From Claveliimonas intestinigallinarum (lineage in GTDB: Bacteria > Bacillota > Clostridia > Lachnospirales > Lachnospiraceae): a stretch of DNA of 64,000 bases. Position 1 is the stretch's first letter, and each line of letters begins with the position of its first letter. Shown in pieces: positions 25,105 through 34,254 of the stretch. The notes beneath the pieces are model-generated. The model saw only the letters and a list, made by a program, of their open reading frames with translations, was not told where the DNA came from and ran no database searches. Both the position numbers and the translations under genes were made by a program. The DNA lies in the NCBI GenBank assembly GCA_019115145.1, contig DXED01000019.1, forward strand, positions 1 to 64,000, written 5' to 3'.

Positions 25105-26333
25105 ATGCCCGCTCCTCCCATGATATTTGTGTAGACTCCCAGCGTAAAGCCGACGCCGATGGCAATGTAGACGAAGACGAGGAGAGCGTCTATCATCCGC
25201 ACTGTACCCGACAGAAAGTCACTGTCCGCAATGTCCCGGATGGCGTTTGTGAAGGCCATCCCCGGCACCAGGGGCATGATGCCGCTGATGATCATGCCGT
25301 CCAGGTGAAGGACAGCCGGGAAGAAATGCCGGAACAGGAGGGCCAGGAATGTGATGAGGGCCCCACCCACAATGTTGACGATGATCTTGGACATGTGAAA
25401 CCGCTTGGACGTCAGGACCCACACGTACAGGAGACAGCCTATGAGGAAGGCCGCCAGGCTGTCCGTCACGCCCGCCCCCAGAAGAAATCCAAAGCAGCCG
25501 CTGCCCATGCCCGCGGCCAGGATCTGGAAGTATCCCTTTGTGGGCGGGATCTGCTCGATTTCCCTGAGCCGCGCAAAGGCCTCGTCAATCCCCACAAGCC
25601 CGGCTGAGATCTCCCGGGACAGGGCGTTCACCTCCGCCACGATCCCCAGGTGGGAGGAGGACAGCGGAATATGCTTCACCCTTGTGTAGGTGTCCCCGTC
25701 GCCGATCTTGATACTGACAATGATGGCGTGGCTGAGGGTAAAAGTGTCCACATCCTCCACGTGGAAGCGGCTGCATATATATTTGATCGTCTCCTCCACA
25801 CGGAAAATCTCGCCCCCGTTCTTCAGGAGGATACGCCCCGCCTCCAGAGCCAGATCCAGCACTCTCTTGGGATCCGCCTCGGTCCTTAAGTCCTTTTTCA
25901 GATAGACCATGTCTGTCAGCAGGATGCCATCATCCCGGATGGGCTCCCTGTAATTGGCCGTAAAAAAACCGGGCACGATGTGGGAGTGTACAAAGCCGCA
26001 GTGCTGGTAAAAGCGGATCGTCTTCTCCGTGTTCCCGGTCCCCACATACATGGTGTCGCACTGATAGCTGTATTTCTCGCACACATAGTGGACAAGGGCC
26101 GTGCCATACCCCCTGCCCTGAGCCTCCTCCCTGGTGGCCAGGTTCTTCAGCTCACATTTTCTTTTCCCAATCTGACAGACAACACAGACAGACTGCACCT
26201 GCCCCTGGTCATCGTATAACGCAAACATATCCCCGGAGTCCAGATACTTCTCTATCATGTCCTCCTGGGGATCTGCCAGCATCAGTAAATCGAGAAATGC
26301 AGTCTTCTGCAGTGTAACCTGTTGAATTTCCAT
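25101..26333 (-). CDS. GNAT acetyltransferase fused to ThrE family exporter (DUF1212)
   Basis: One continuous frame joins two domains. Residues about 1-150 are a GNAT fold: acetyl-CoA loop EEAQGRGYGTALV, then NTEKTIRFYQHCGF and the typical end MVYLKKDL. From about 155 on is the DUF1212 exporter half: an acidic cytosolic part (NGGEIFRVEETI, DTFTLSHAIIVS) and five membrane helices (IISGIMPLVPGMAFTNAIRDI). The start is ambiguous among three Met codons (26366, 26345, 26333); 26333 gives the most GNAT-like N-terminus. The fusion suggests that the exported compound is acetylated, or that acetylation gates export. Both are inferences. Confidence 0.75.
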   Translation of the reverse strand: MEIQQVTLQKTAFLDLLMLADPQEDMIEKYLDSGDMFALYDDQGQVQSVCVVCQIGKRKCELKNLATREEAQGRGYGTALVHYVCEKYSYQCDTMYVGTGNTEKTIRFYQHCGFVHSHIVPGFFTANYREPIRDDGILLTDMVYLKKDLRTEADPKRVLDLALEAGRILLKNGGEIFRVEETIKYICSRFHVEDVDTFTLSHAIIVSIKIGDGDTYTRVKHIPLSSSHLGIVAEVNALSREISAGLVGIDEAFARLREIEQIPPTKGYFQILAAGMGSGCFGFLLGAGVTDSLAAFLIGCLLYVWVLTSKRFHMSKIIVNIVGGALITFLALLFRHFFPAVLHLDGMIISGIMPLVPGMAFTNAIRDIADSDFLSGTVRMIDALLVFVYIAIGVGFTLGVYTNIMGGAGI

Positions 26334-26450
26334 CCCTTTTTCCATCCCTCTATCCGCTGTTTCCATTTACAAGTTCAGCCTATTATAACACCATCCTTTC
26401 AAAAATGACAGAGGAATTTTGGACTGTTCTTACACAAAAACAATAGCAAA

Positions 26451-26491
26451 AGAGGAGGCGGCGTCCCGGCATACCAGACGCTGCCTCCTCT
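26451..26491 (-). terminator. intrinsic terminator of the glycine reductase operon
   Basis: AGAGGAGGC.GCGTC and GACGC.GCCTCCTCT arms (one mismatch each side) with an 11-base loop, followed on the - strand by TTTTGC. It starts 11 bases after the grdD stop codon. Confidence 0.82.
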
Positions 26492-26501
26492 CCTTATACT
26501 T

Positions 26502-27653
26502 TTAGTTGATATATCCGGCCTTCTTCAGCTCCTCCTGGGCTCTGCCCAGGTTGGCGTCAGACACCAGGATGATAGGCCCTGTACAGCCCATGCCGCTCTC
26601 CGCATAAATCCCCAGCTTCCAGAGAGCCCGCACGCCGTCCTCCAGATCCATGATCTCGATCCCCGCGATCTGTGATGTCACCGGTTCCTTGGCCGGCGCC
26701 TTCACTTCCTCCTGCTCCACAGGCTTTGCAGACGCCTTTCTCGCTGCCAGGATATCCGCCAGGCCCGCCTTCTTGGCTGCGGCGAACTCCTCCTTCGCGA
26801 TATCAAACACCTTACCTCTCAACAGCTCAGCCGCATAGCTCAGCGCCCCCTTGATGAGAGGCGCGCCGGAAGCCCTGGAAATGATCAGCACCAGCTGCTC
26901 ATAATTTTCCCCAATACCAGGGCCGTAGCCAAATCCTGACGCCTCATAGCTTCCTCCTGTCGTGAAGGAGGAGAGCATCTTGATCAGGATATTCCCGGAC
27001 AGCGAATCACATACCATAATATCCGCCGACCCCTGGAGCACATCGTTTCCTCTCATGACACAGCCTCCGTCCGCCCTGGCGGACTCGGCAAATGTGATAT
27101 CGTACCCGTTCTCCTTCAACTGCTTCAGGGCAATCTCTGTCTGACGCGCCCCGTCCACGTTCAGGATCCCGACTGTGGGATGCTCCTTTCCGCAGGCTTT
27201 TGCGGCGATGATCCCGTAAATGGCATTTTTGATCATGCCCTCAATGCGGTCCGCGCTGGAGGTACCCGTAGTGGTGGCCACGAACATCTCTCTTCCCCTG
27301 GCAGGGGTGACGGCCCGGCCCACAGTGGAGACGCCGATGGGGAACGGGAAATGCATGGTGACAGCCCCGTCCACTTCCTTGTTCTTCAGGAGCTCCTCCA
27401 TCTTCCTGTGTCCTTCATCCTCGTCCGCCACCTTCACCGTGGTCACGCCCTCCGCCTCAAGGGTGCCGATGTAATACACATCAATGCCTTCCCTGGCAGC
27501 CGCAACAGCCGCCTCCATAGCGTTCTCCTCGCCGTGTTCGCTTCCCATACCGGTGAGAGCGATCTTGGGCTTTTTCCCGAACCGGCCGCTCTCCAGTCCC
27601 TCTGCCATTTCCATAAAGGTGGAGGCGATTATTTTCTCAATATGATCAGCCAT
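26502..27653 (-). CDS. grdD: glycine reductase complex component C, alpha subunit
   Basis: With GrdC it takes the carboxymethyl-selenoether from selenoprotein A, forms an acetyl thioester and releases acetyl phosphate. The 383 residues match family length. Features are the PlsX-like central region (MVCDSLSGNILIKMLSSF), an Ala/Lys-rich linker near 305-325, and a C-terminal MGCTGPIILVSD. The Cys there (Cys357) corresponds to the cysteine that carries the acetyl group in characterised GrdD. It is the last gene of the operon, 13 bases after grdC, with a terminator behind it. Confidence 0.95.
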   Translation of the reverse strand: MADHIEKIIASTFMEMAEGLESGRFGKKPKIALTGMGSEHGEENAMEAAVAAAREGIDVYYIGTLEAEGVTTVKVADEDEGHRKMEELLKNKEVDGAVTMHFPFPIGVSTVGRAVTPARGREMFVATTTGTSSADRIEGMIKNAIYGIIAAKACGKEHPTVGILNVDGARQTEIALKQLKENGYDITFAESARADGGCVMRGNDVLQGSADIMVCDSLSGNILIKMLSSFTTGGSYEASGFGYGPGIGENYEQLVLIISRASGAPLIKGALSYAAELLRGKVFDIAKEEFAAAKKAGLADILAARKASAKPVEQEEVKAPAKEPVTSQIAGIEIMDLEDGVRALWKLGIYAESGMGCTGPIILVSDANLGRAQEELKKAGYIN

Positions 27654-27666
27654 GTTCCACCCTCCT

Positions 27667-29205
27667 TTACTCTGCCAGAAGCGCTGCCGCGAACTCTTTC
27701 ATGGCTTTTGCGATCAGCCCTTTTACTTCCTCTTCGGAGACGCCGCTCTCTTTCTTCTCCTGGTCTGCCGTGTTGCCGTGGATGACAAAAGACACACCGT
27801 CAAAAAGATTGGTCATACGGCCAAGGAAAAGGCTTCCCTTTCCGATGATCATGGCATTCTTGATCTTTCCTTCCAGGATATCCTCCCTGGCAACGCCGAT
27901 GTAAGGCACGCCGGAGGGGATATGTCCCTGGGTGGGCGCCCAGCCGGTCAGTCCGTGCTTCTTTGTGAAGTCTGCCAGCTCCTTGCGGTCCAGCTCGCCT
28001 CTCTTCACAGCCAGCGCGCCGATCATCTTGTAGTTGGCAAGCGGCACATCACCCGCGCCTGCCGGCTTGGTGATATCCGGGTTCTGCATCTCCGGCGAAT
28101 ACTTGTCGATGTCCGGTATCTTCATGCCCGCCCTGTCCAGCGGATCAGCCACAAGACTGCTGATCACAGCCTGGGGTGCGGAGCCTGTCCCCACTGTGTG
28201 GCGTCCCAGCATGCCAAGGTCAATCTCCGGATTTACCCCGTCGTTTTCTGAGATGACAACAGCAAAGCCGCCCAGGCAGTCCTCCAGGATGGGGAGCCCC
28301 TTCTTCACATGGTCTTTACCGTTCATGCCCAGCTTGGCCGTACAGCCGCCGCTTGTGACAACCACGGTCCTGTAGGCGCCGGATTTCACCAGGGACGCCG
28401 CCTCGATGACCGCGTGCACAGGCGCTGCGCAGAAGCCTCTCACATCAGAGCCAGTAGCGTTCACAAGTCCCGCCACCTCTGCTGCCGCCTTGGCGAAGTT
28501 ACCCCCGCCTCTCTGGTTCATGTCCCCGCAGGCCTCCTCCGCGCAGTCGATGACGTACTCCACGTCCTCCTTCCTGATGCCCGCGTTGCGGACAGCGTAG
28601 AGAAGTGCCAGGACGCTGGACGCCTTGCTCATCAGGTTCTCGTGCATCACGTGGGCAGACAGGTTCTGGTCGATATCGTGGGCAGCCTTCACGCAGCCTA
28701 CCAGCTTGCCGTCAAAATAGAGTCCCTCCGCGTGCTCCTCGTTTACAAACTGCTCGATCTCGGAGAGCTCCACGCCCTCGTGCACTCTTTCAAGGATTTC
28801 CTCCGTGATCACCGGATCCTTGGCAAAGGCCTCCCTGTGGGCTGCCACAAACCCTTTCTCCAGCCGTACCACCTCGAACATGTCGCTGGCCTGCACAAGG
28901 AGGAGGAACTCTTCCTCAGGCATGATCTCGCCAAATTTTCCGTAGCGGCCCGCCCCTTCCATCTTCTTGTCGTACCAGGGGAATTCCACTTCCGCCAGCT
29001 CCTCCGGATGGACGTTGCCGATATAGGTCTGGTTTGGCCAGTAGGATACCGCCTCCTCATATGAGCGGAGTTTTTCCGGCACTTCCTTCAGATACTCCGA
29101 CTCAGGATTGACGATGCGCTCTGTCGTCTGTGTTGTTCCGTTATACAAAACCATATCCGGTGTATGTACTAAAATATAGCTTGCCCCTTTGATCACACTG
29201 TTCAT
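27667..29205 (-). CDS. grdC: glycine reductase complex component C, beta subunit
   Basis: The 512-residue partner of GrdD in protein C, which yields acetyl phosphate. The N-terminus (GASYILVHTPDMVLYNG) and length are characteristic. The centre resembles KAS III-like enzymes (GFCAAPVHAVIEAASLVKSG, SGGCTAKLGMN) and the C-terminal half contains HIPSGVPYIG and GSLFLGRMTNLFDG. It is separated from grdA by 68 bases that hold a GC-rich hairpin, and from grdD by 13 bases, consistent with a shared transcript with lowered levels after grdA. Confidence 0.95.
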   Translation of the reverse strand: MNSVIKGASYILVHTPDMVLYNGTTQTTERIVNPESEYLKEVPEKLRSYEEAVSYWPNQTYIGNVHPEELAEVEFPWYDKKMEGAGRYGKFGEIMPEEEFLLLVQASDMFEVVRLEKGFVAAHREAFAKDPVITEEILERVHEGVELSEIEQFVNEEHAEGLYFDGKLVGCVKAAHDIDQNLSAHVMHENLMSKASSVLALLYAVRNAGIRKEDVEYVIDCAEEACGDMNQRGGGNFAKAAAEVAGLVNATGSDVRGFCAAPVHAVIEAASLVKSGAYRTVVVTSGGCTAKLGMNGKDHVKKGLPILEDCLGGFAVVISENDGVNPEIDLGMLGRHTVGTGSAPQAVISSLVADPLDRAGMKIPDIDKYSPEMQNPDITKPAGAGDVPLANYKMIGALAVKRGELDRKELADFTKKHGLTGWAPTQGHIPSGVPYIGVAREDILEGKIKNAMIIGKGSLFLGRMTNLFDGVSFVIHGNTADQEKKESGVSEEEVKGLIAKAMKEFAAALLAE

Positions 29206-29248
29206 GGGTTTTTCCCCTTTCTTCTTTTTTTATCATAATAAGCAGAGC

Positions 29249-29270
29249 GGCGGGGTGACACCGCCCCGCC
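29249..29270 (-). terminator. intercistronic hairpin after grdA
   Basis: GGCGGGG (29249-29255) and CCCCGCC (29264-29270) with an 8-base loop lie 4 bases after the grdA stop. No strong U-tract follows directly, so it is more likely a partial terminator or 3' stabiliser that leaves grdA mRNA more abundant than grdCD. Confidence 0.5.
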
Positions 29271-29273
29271 CTC

Positions 29274-29744
29274 CTAGAATTTACAATATTGCTCTCTGAT
29301 AGCTGTCATCTCGGAAATGATATCATCTACATCGAGAACCATCTCCATCATGCTGATCTGCTCATCATAGACAGCCTCGTCAAATTCTTCCTTCATCTCC
29401 GGCTCGCATACGTGATAAACCTGAAGTCCAAGCTGGACTCCTGTCAATGGACCTGCGAAAGTAGGATCTCCTGCTGTAACAGTCTCAGCTGCAAGACCTG
29501 CAGCCTCGCCCTCTGCAGCTCCGAGAACTACAACAAGGTTCTCCGGGCCGTACTCGTCAGCAAACTCCTTTACTCTCTTCTGGTTTTCCAGATCCATTGC
29601 GCCTGCGCTCGTTCAGACGAAGCATTCCGTGGACGCGAATACCACTTCCCCGCCAGCCGTCTTTACACACTCGGCAATGGCAGGTCCCGGAATTCCGTCA
29701 CGGTCTCCGATAACTATCACTTTTTTGTTTTCCAAAATAGCCAT
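29274..29744 (-). CDS. grdA: glycine reductase selenoprotein A (contains selenocysteine)
   Basis: Carries the carboxymethyl group from protein B to protein C. The gene is one frame of 157 codons with an internal TGA at 29613-29615, read as Sec44 in the motif ECFVUTSAGAMDLENQ, which matches known GrdA. Treating TGA as stop would give a 43-residue fragment and a separate 107-residue one starting at Met 29597, so conventional gene callers will truncate it. The start at 29744 has AAGGAGA upstream. AETVTAGDPTFAGPL follows downstream and the total of 156 residues is normal. A hairpin after the TGA is listed separately. Selenocysteine machinery is not in this window. Confidence 0.97.
29579..29592 (-). 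promoter_or_regulatory. candidate SECIS hairpin of grdA
   Basis: TCTGG-AAAA-CCAGA on the coding strand, starting 20 bases after the TGA. Position suits a bacterial SECIS; the stem is short and the loop lacks a clear G unless the last G-C pair opens. SECIS conservation in grdA genes is weak, so this is suggestive only. Confidence 0.5.
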
Positions 29745-29798
29745 AATTATGCGTTCTCCTTTCTTATGTTGTTTTTTGCTGCTTTAAAATTTTTATGA

Positions 29799-30116
29799 TT
29801 AAAGATATTTCTTAATCATCGCTTCAATGCTCTCCGGTGTGCAGTCGTCTTTTACAAGCTCCTCGACTTTCTCTCCATCCTTGTAGATGGCCATTACCGG
29901 AAGTCCCAGAACTTTCTGGGAAATGGCAAGGCGGCGGGCCTTTGTGGTGTTCAGGGATGTGAATTTGATCTTGTCCCCGTATGTGTCTGCAAACTCATGT
30001 ACCTTCGGCATAAGAGCCTGGCAGGGCACACAGCCGTCTCCATAGAAATCAACGAATACATATCCGTCAGCTTTCAGCACTTCTTCTTCAAATGTGGTCT
30101 TATCTACATCAATCAT
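29799..30116 (-). CDS. trxA: thioredoxin of the glycine reductase system
   Basis: Reduces the oxidised selenoprotein A after each turnover. The 105-residue thioredoxin has the active site GCVPC (Cys29, Cys32) instead of the general WCGPC; GCVPC is typical of thioredoxins in amino-acid-reducing clostridia. The cis-Pro segment is GLPVMAIYKDG. Start has AGGAGAGCAGAGA-type ribosome site upstream. It lies between trxB and grdA, the order expected of an electron supply line (NADPH to TrxB to TrxA to GrdA). Confidence 0.95.
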   Translation of the reverse strand: MIDVDKTTFEEEVLKADGYVFVDFYGDGCVPCQALMPKVHEFADTYGDKIKFTSLNTTKARRLAISQKVLGLPVMAIYKDGEKVEELVKDDCTPESIEAMIKKYL

Positions 30117-30159
30117 TGTTCTCTGCTCTCCTTTTCTTTCCAGATGTTTTTCCTGGTCT

Positions 30160-31104
30160 CTAAAAATAATCGGACAGGCTCCTCTCCACCTGCACCGCGG
30201 CGATGGCTCCGTCCGCGGCCGCCGTCACGACCTGGCGCAGGCTCTTGATGCGGACATCTCCCACCGCGTAGACGTTGGGGATGCTGGTGTGCATGTCCTC
30301 ATCTGTCCGGATATAGCCTCTCTCATCCATATCCAGAATTCCCTCAAAGAGCTTTGAGTTGGGTACAGTGCCGATAAAGCCGAACACGCCGAACATGCCG
30401 TCCTCTTCGTCCGCCTCCACAGTGCGCACCTCGCCGGTCTTGACATTCTTTACTTTCATCCACTGGAGGATATCGTCTCCCCCCAGCTCCTCCACCACGC
30501 TGTCCCAGAAGAACTCGATCTTCGGGTTGGCAAAGGCCTTCTCCTGGATGGATTTGGCTGCACGCAGCTCGTTCCTTCTGTGGATGATGGTGACCTTTCT
30601 GGCAAATTTGGTCAGGTACATGGCCTCCTCCACAGCCGAGTCGCCGCCTCCCACGACAAACACCTCCAGATCCTCGAAGAAGTTGGCATCGCAGGTAGCG
30701 CAGTAGGAAACTCCCTTTCCTCTGAATTCCGCCTCACCCTTGCAGCCGATGGGCCGGGCATAGGCTCCTGTGGCAATGATCACGTTCTTTGCCTGGTACT
30801 CTGCCTTGGCGCTTTTCAAAATCTTAATCTCGCCGTCCAGCTCCACCGCGTTGATGGTGTCGGAGACTCTCTCGGCGCCGAATTTTTCCACCTGCTGTGT
30901 CATGCGGGCGATGAGCGAGGGTCCTGTCTCTCCCTCCACAATCTGCCCCGGATAGTTCTCAATGTCGTCCGTGATGGCGATCTGTCCTCCGTCCTGGCCT
31001 TTCTCGATGATCAGGGTGGAGAGCCTGCTCCTGCCGGCGTACAGACCGGCCGCAAGCCCGCCCGGGCCGGCGCCCAGGACGATCACGTCATAAACTTTGC
31101 TCAT
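30160..31104 (-). CDS. trxB: thioredoxin reductase
   Basis: FAD enzyme that passes electrons from NAD(P)H to TrxA. The 314 residues contain GAGPGGLAAG (11-20) for FAD, the redox pair CATC (Cys135, Cys138), GGGDSAVEEA and HRRNELRAAK for the nicotinamide nucleotide, and YAVGDVR near the end. The HRR...R pattern favours NADPH. The start at 31104 was chosen because AAGGAG is 9 bases upstream; an ATG three codons earlier abuts that site. It sits between grdB and trxA. Confidence 0.95.
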   Translation of the reverse strand: MSKVYDVIVLGAGPGGLAAGLYAGRSRLSTLIIEKGQDGGQIAITDDIENYPGQIVEGETGPSLIARMTQQVEKFGAERVSDTINAVELDGEIKILKSAKAEYQAKNVIIATGAYARPIGCKGEAEFRGKGVSYCATCDANFFEDLEVFVVGGGDSAVEEAMYLTKFARKVTIIHRRNELRAAKSIQEKAFANPKIEFFWDSVVEELGGDDILQWMKVKNVKTGEVRTVEADEEDGMFGVFGFIGTVPNSKLFEGILDMDERGYIRTDEDMHTSIPNVYAVGDVRIKSLRQVVTAAADGAIAAVQVERSLSDYF

Positions 31105-31137
31105 GGGTAACATCTCCTTTTTCTTTTTTCATCTATT

Positions 31138-32448
31138 CTAATCGAAAATCGTCTGACTGTCCACTTCCGTGGTAAGGGCTGTCAACGCCTTCTCCACAAT
31201 ATGGCGGCGGAGCTTCTTCTCCTCCTCGTGGTCCAGAGCCGGATTTCCGAGGGGATGGGGGATCGCGATAGCCGGGACAATCCGGTTCGCGCCCACGGTC
31301 ATTGAGATCGGTGTCACCGTACAGATGTGCACCACAGGGATGCCTGCCCTCTCAATTTCTTTCACCATCGTTGCACCGCAACGAGTACAGGTGCCTCATG
31401 TAGAGGTCAGGATCACGCCGTCCACGCCATCCGCCTTCAGCTTCTGGGAAAATTCATCCGCAAAGGCCTTGGCAGAGGCAACAGCCGTGCCGTTTCCTGT
31501 TGTCGTATAGAAGATGTGGTGCAGCTCGCCTATCTTTCCTTCCTTCTCCATCTCCCGGAGTACGTCCACCGGGAGCACCCGGTCCGCATCCTCGTTGGCG
31601 TAGACCGGATCGTACCCGCCGTGGGCCGTCTCGTAGGTGTCGGATGTGAGGTCCGTCACCCCGGTGATATCATACTCGCCGTAGTGCGACGCGCTTGAGC
31701 TCTCAATGTGATCCGGATTTCCCTTGGGAACGATGCCGCCGGATGTGACAAGGGCGATCTTGGCATGGGCCAGATCCTTGATAGGTGGATTGGGCGCCAC
31801 CTTGTCAAAGCTGGGCATCGGATACTCTGTCTCAAAGGGCTTGCCGGCCAGCTTCTTGAGGAGCATCTGGACCGCTCTTTTGGATCCCCTCTCCTTCTCA
31901 AAGAAGTTTACCCTGACGCCGCCCGGCATATACCCCTCCTCGCAGGAGGCTCCGATCTGTTCTCCTCTTGCCAGCTTCAGGGCCAGGGGGGCCATCTTAG
32001 CCACCGCCGCTCTCATGCCAGCCGCGCTGTTCTTTGTGGAGATCGTGTAGACCTTGTCCTTAAACATATCCGCTCCCGGATTTTCCACGTACATGCCTGT
32101 CACCGCCGGGATACCCAGCTCCTCCTGGACAGCCGCCGCGATGGTGCCGCAGGCCACGCCGTAGCGCCCCGCGTTGAAGGCCGGTCCGGCGATGAACACA
32201 TCCGGGTCCTGCTCTTTGACCATGGCCAGGATATCTGCCTTGGCTTTCTCCAGATTCTCGTTGAAATAGGAGTCGCCGCACACCACGGTGGCGATGATCT
32301 CCGCCTCGTCCTTAAAATTCATCTTGAACGCAAGTCCGGGGCCCACAGCCTCGCCCACGCGCAGCTCCGCCGGGTAGTCTGCCTTCTCCTCCCCGCCGAT
32401 GTTGGCGAAGAACTGATTGATATAATGTACAACTTTGATCTTACTCAT
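31138..32448 (-). CDS. grdB: glycine reductase component B, selenoprotein subunit (contains selenocysteine)
   Basis: Binds the glycine Schiff base formed with the pyruvoyl group of processed GrdE and cleaves C-N through its selenol. One 437-codon frame carries an internal TGA at 31396-31398, read as Sec351 in VILTSTUGTCTRCGAT, as in characterised GrdB. Without recoding it would appear as a 350-residue protein plus a 76-residue remnant. The total of 436 residues is the family length. The N-terminus VVHYINQFFANIGGEEKADY fits the glycine-, not clearly the betaine- or sarcosine-specific, type. A strong hairpin follows the TGA. It lies 19 bases after grdE. Confidence 0.97.
31369..31383 (-). promoter_or_regulatory. 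candidate SECIS hairpin of grdB
   Basis: Coding-strand CGTTGC-GGT-GCAACG forms a perfect 6-bp stem with a GGU loop, 12 bases after the TGA. Bacterial SECIS elements are described as having a G near the loop start and a loop 16-37 bases from the UGA; here the loop begins about 19 bases away. This is the better of the two SECIS candidates. Confidence 0.65.
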
Positions 32449-32467
32449 TTCCTGTATGTCCTCCCTT

Positions 32468-33748
32468 CTACCTTGCGCTCAGTTTGTTAAATCCGGTTTC
32501 GTTTGTGGCCCCTGTGATGACCTGCAGCTCCACCTCCAGGGAGCCGTCCTCCCGCAGGGTCTCCTCGCTGGCTCCCGCAATCTTTGTCACATAGTCCAGG
32601 GTGCCAATGACCTTGTCAAGCTTGGGCAGGATCACTACCTGGTTGGCGTTTCCCCCTGTGACAACGGCATCCGCAGCCGCGTCCGCGTCCGCCAGGGACT
32701 GGGACCGGCCGTCCCGTCCGGCGTACTCATCTGTGATGATGACGGTCTTCACGCCCTCGGCCTCGATCTTTTTGCAGTTCATGATCAGGTCTGTATCCGG
32801 GTTTCCAAATCCCTCCTGGGATACGATGACGCCGTCCAGATCCAGCATTTTACACAGCTTTGCCGTCCAGTCGGAGGAGCGCTGCTTGTCCGCCAGGTAC
32901 ACGTTCTCGTTGGTGATGATCTGGCACACAAAGTTCAGCGTCTTACCGTGCTCCTCAAAGAGGTCGTGCACTACCGGGTTGTTCTGATGTACATAGGTGG
33001 GGTTCTTGTCACAGGCGGACACGCAGTTTCCTGAAACGATGGCGCCGTCCATGATCTCCGTGGGGCTCAGGATCGTGGGAAGGATCTTCTTCGCGTCTAC
33101 CCCATACACGTAGGTGTCGTGGAGAAGCCCCTGGCTCTGCAGCATCTGCACGTAAGCTACCCTGGGAAGGTCCGGGTATTTCTCCATCCCCTCCTTTATG
33201 GTGCATGTCTCGTACACCTTTGTCTCATCCGGTGTCAGGCTGCGGGCAAGCTCCCCGATGTATGCCGCCACCCGAAAGCCGGCGAACCGCACTGCCTTCT
33301 CATAGTCGTGCTGCTTGATCTCTTCCACCGGCTCGCAGACCATCACCAGATTCATCGTCTGGGAGAAGGGGGTGTACTGCGCCCCCGGTCCCGTCATGTC
33401 GATGATTCCCTCCTGGAAGCCGACGATGCGCCCCGCTGTCACCACAGCCATGCCCTTGAGAGCGTATGTCTTTCCGCTCCCCACTGTGTCCACCTTGGAG
33501 ATCACTCCGGGGAAAACGCCTCCTGTCCCTTCCACCTTCACTCTCGGCTCGATCACGTCCTTCACCGGTGTGATGCGGACGGACTCGCCGGGGCGGGCAA
33601 TATCAAAGGACACTGCCTTGATCTTCTCATCCTCCAGAGCTGTCTTTTCCAGCTCCTCCTTTGACACATAAAGGACACCGTCCTGAATTCTGCTCTCGTC
33701 CGCGAACTGGATATCCCTGATGTAAATGTGGCCCATTTCTAATCTCAC
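32468..33748 (-). CDS. grdE: glycine reductase component B, pyruvoyl-precursor subunits alpha/beta
   Basis: A 426-residue proprotein that cleaves itself to give the 22- and 25-kDa-type subunits and a pyruvoyl group that captures glycine. The expected cleavage site is in SGNCVSACDKNPTY, where Cys242 is the residue converted to pyruvoyl in known GrdE. Other conserved parts are EPRVKVEGTGGVFPG, QGLLHDTYVYGVDA and EGFGNPDTDLIMNCKK. It follows grdX and precedes grdB. Confidence 0.95.
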   Translation of the reverse strand: MRLEMGHIYIRDIQFADESRIQDGVLYVSKEELEKTALEDEKIKAVSFDIARPGESVRITPVKDVIEPRVKVEGTGGVFPGVISKVDTVGSGKTYALKGMAVVTAGRIVGFQEGIIDMTGPGAQYTPFSQTMNLVMVCEPVEEIKQHDYEKAVRFAGFRVAAYIGELARSLTPDETKVYETCTIKEGMEKYPDLPRVAYVQMLQSQGLLHDTYVYGVDAKKILPTILSPTEIMDGAIVSGNCVSACDKNPTYVHQNNPVVHDLFEEHGKTLNFVCQIITNENVYLADKQRSSDWTAKLCKMLDLDGVIVSQEGFGNPDTDLIMNCKKIEAEGVKTVIITDEYAGRDGRSQSLADADAAADAVVTGGNANQVVILPKLDKVIGTLDYVTKIAGASEETLREDGSLEVELQVITGATNETGFNKLSAR

Positions 33749-33830
33749 GTTTCTTTACCTCCTTGCTCTTCTACGCTATGATTGCTTGCCATGATTTCCC
33801 GCAGCTTTTCGCTGCCTCTCAATGACGGGT

Positions 33831-34211
33831 CTACCATACGTCCGCCGACTCCATTGCACTCTCCAGCAGAGTCCAGTCAATGAGCTGAAAGTCTTCGTAC
33901 ACCTCCTGCCCGTAGCTCTTCTGTCGGTCTGTGAATTTCTCACAGGTCTGTATGGCCGCCTCGATCAGCCTGACGGACTGCGGGTCCACCTCCTCCTTCT
34001 TCCCGCTCAGCATGACCGATTTGTATGGTGTCTCCTTCGGCTTCACACTCCCCGACAGGGGGTGCGACAGAAGCCTGTAGCCCTGGCAGATCTTTTTCTC
34101 CGCCTCTCTTAGAAGTTCCTCATAGGGAACGGATATATAACATACCCTCCTGCGCCCTTCCAGCTTCCGGGCCGCAAGCGGATTGTTAGTCAAAATCATG
34201 TAGCTGTCCAT
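33831..34211 (-). CDS. grdX: GrdX family protein, first gene of the glycine reductase operon
   Basis: A 126-residue protein with the GrdX signature MILTNNP near the N-terminus and KICQGYRLLSHPLSGSVKP. GrdX proteins accompany grd operons but their role is not established. The start at 34211 follows AAGGAGAGAAGAGG; an in-frame extension to 34277 overlaps the predicted terminator and is unlikely. It is the first cistron after the glycine riboswitch, 82 bases before grdE. Confidence 0.85.
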   Translation of the reverse strand: MDSYMILTNNPLAARKLEGRRRVCYISVPYEELLREAEKKICQGYRLLSHPLSGSVKPKETPYKSVMLSGKKEEVDPQSVRLIEAAIQTCEKFTDRQKSYGQEVYEDFQLIDWTLLESAMESADVW

Positions 34212-34254
34212 CCTCTTCTCTCCTTCTACCTGTCCGGAGGTCTTTTCTCTGGAA

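Noticed and set aside
31138..32448. Apparent frameshift or nonsense mutation splitting grdB.
   Set aside because: The TGA is in the exact selenocysteine context of known GrdB and a SECIS-like hairpin follows, so the gene is intact.
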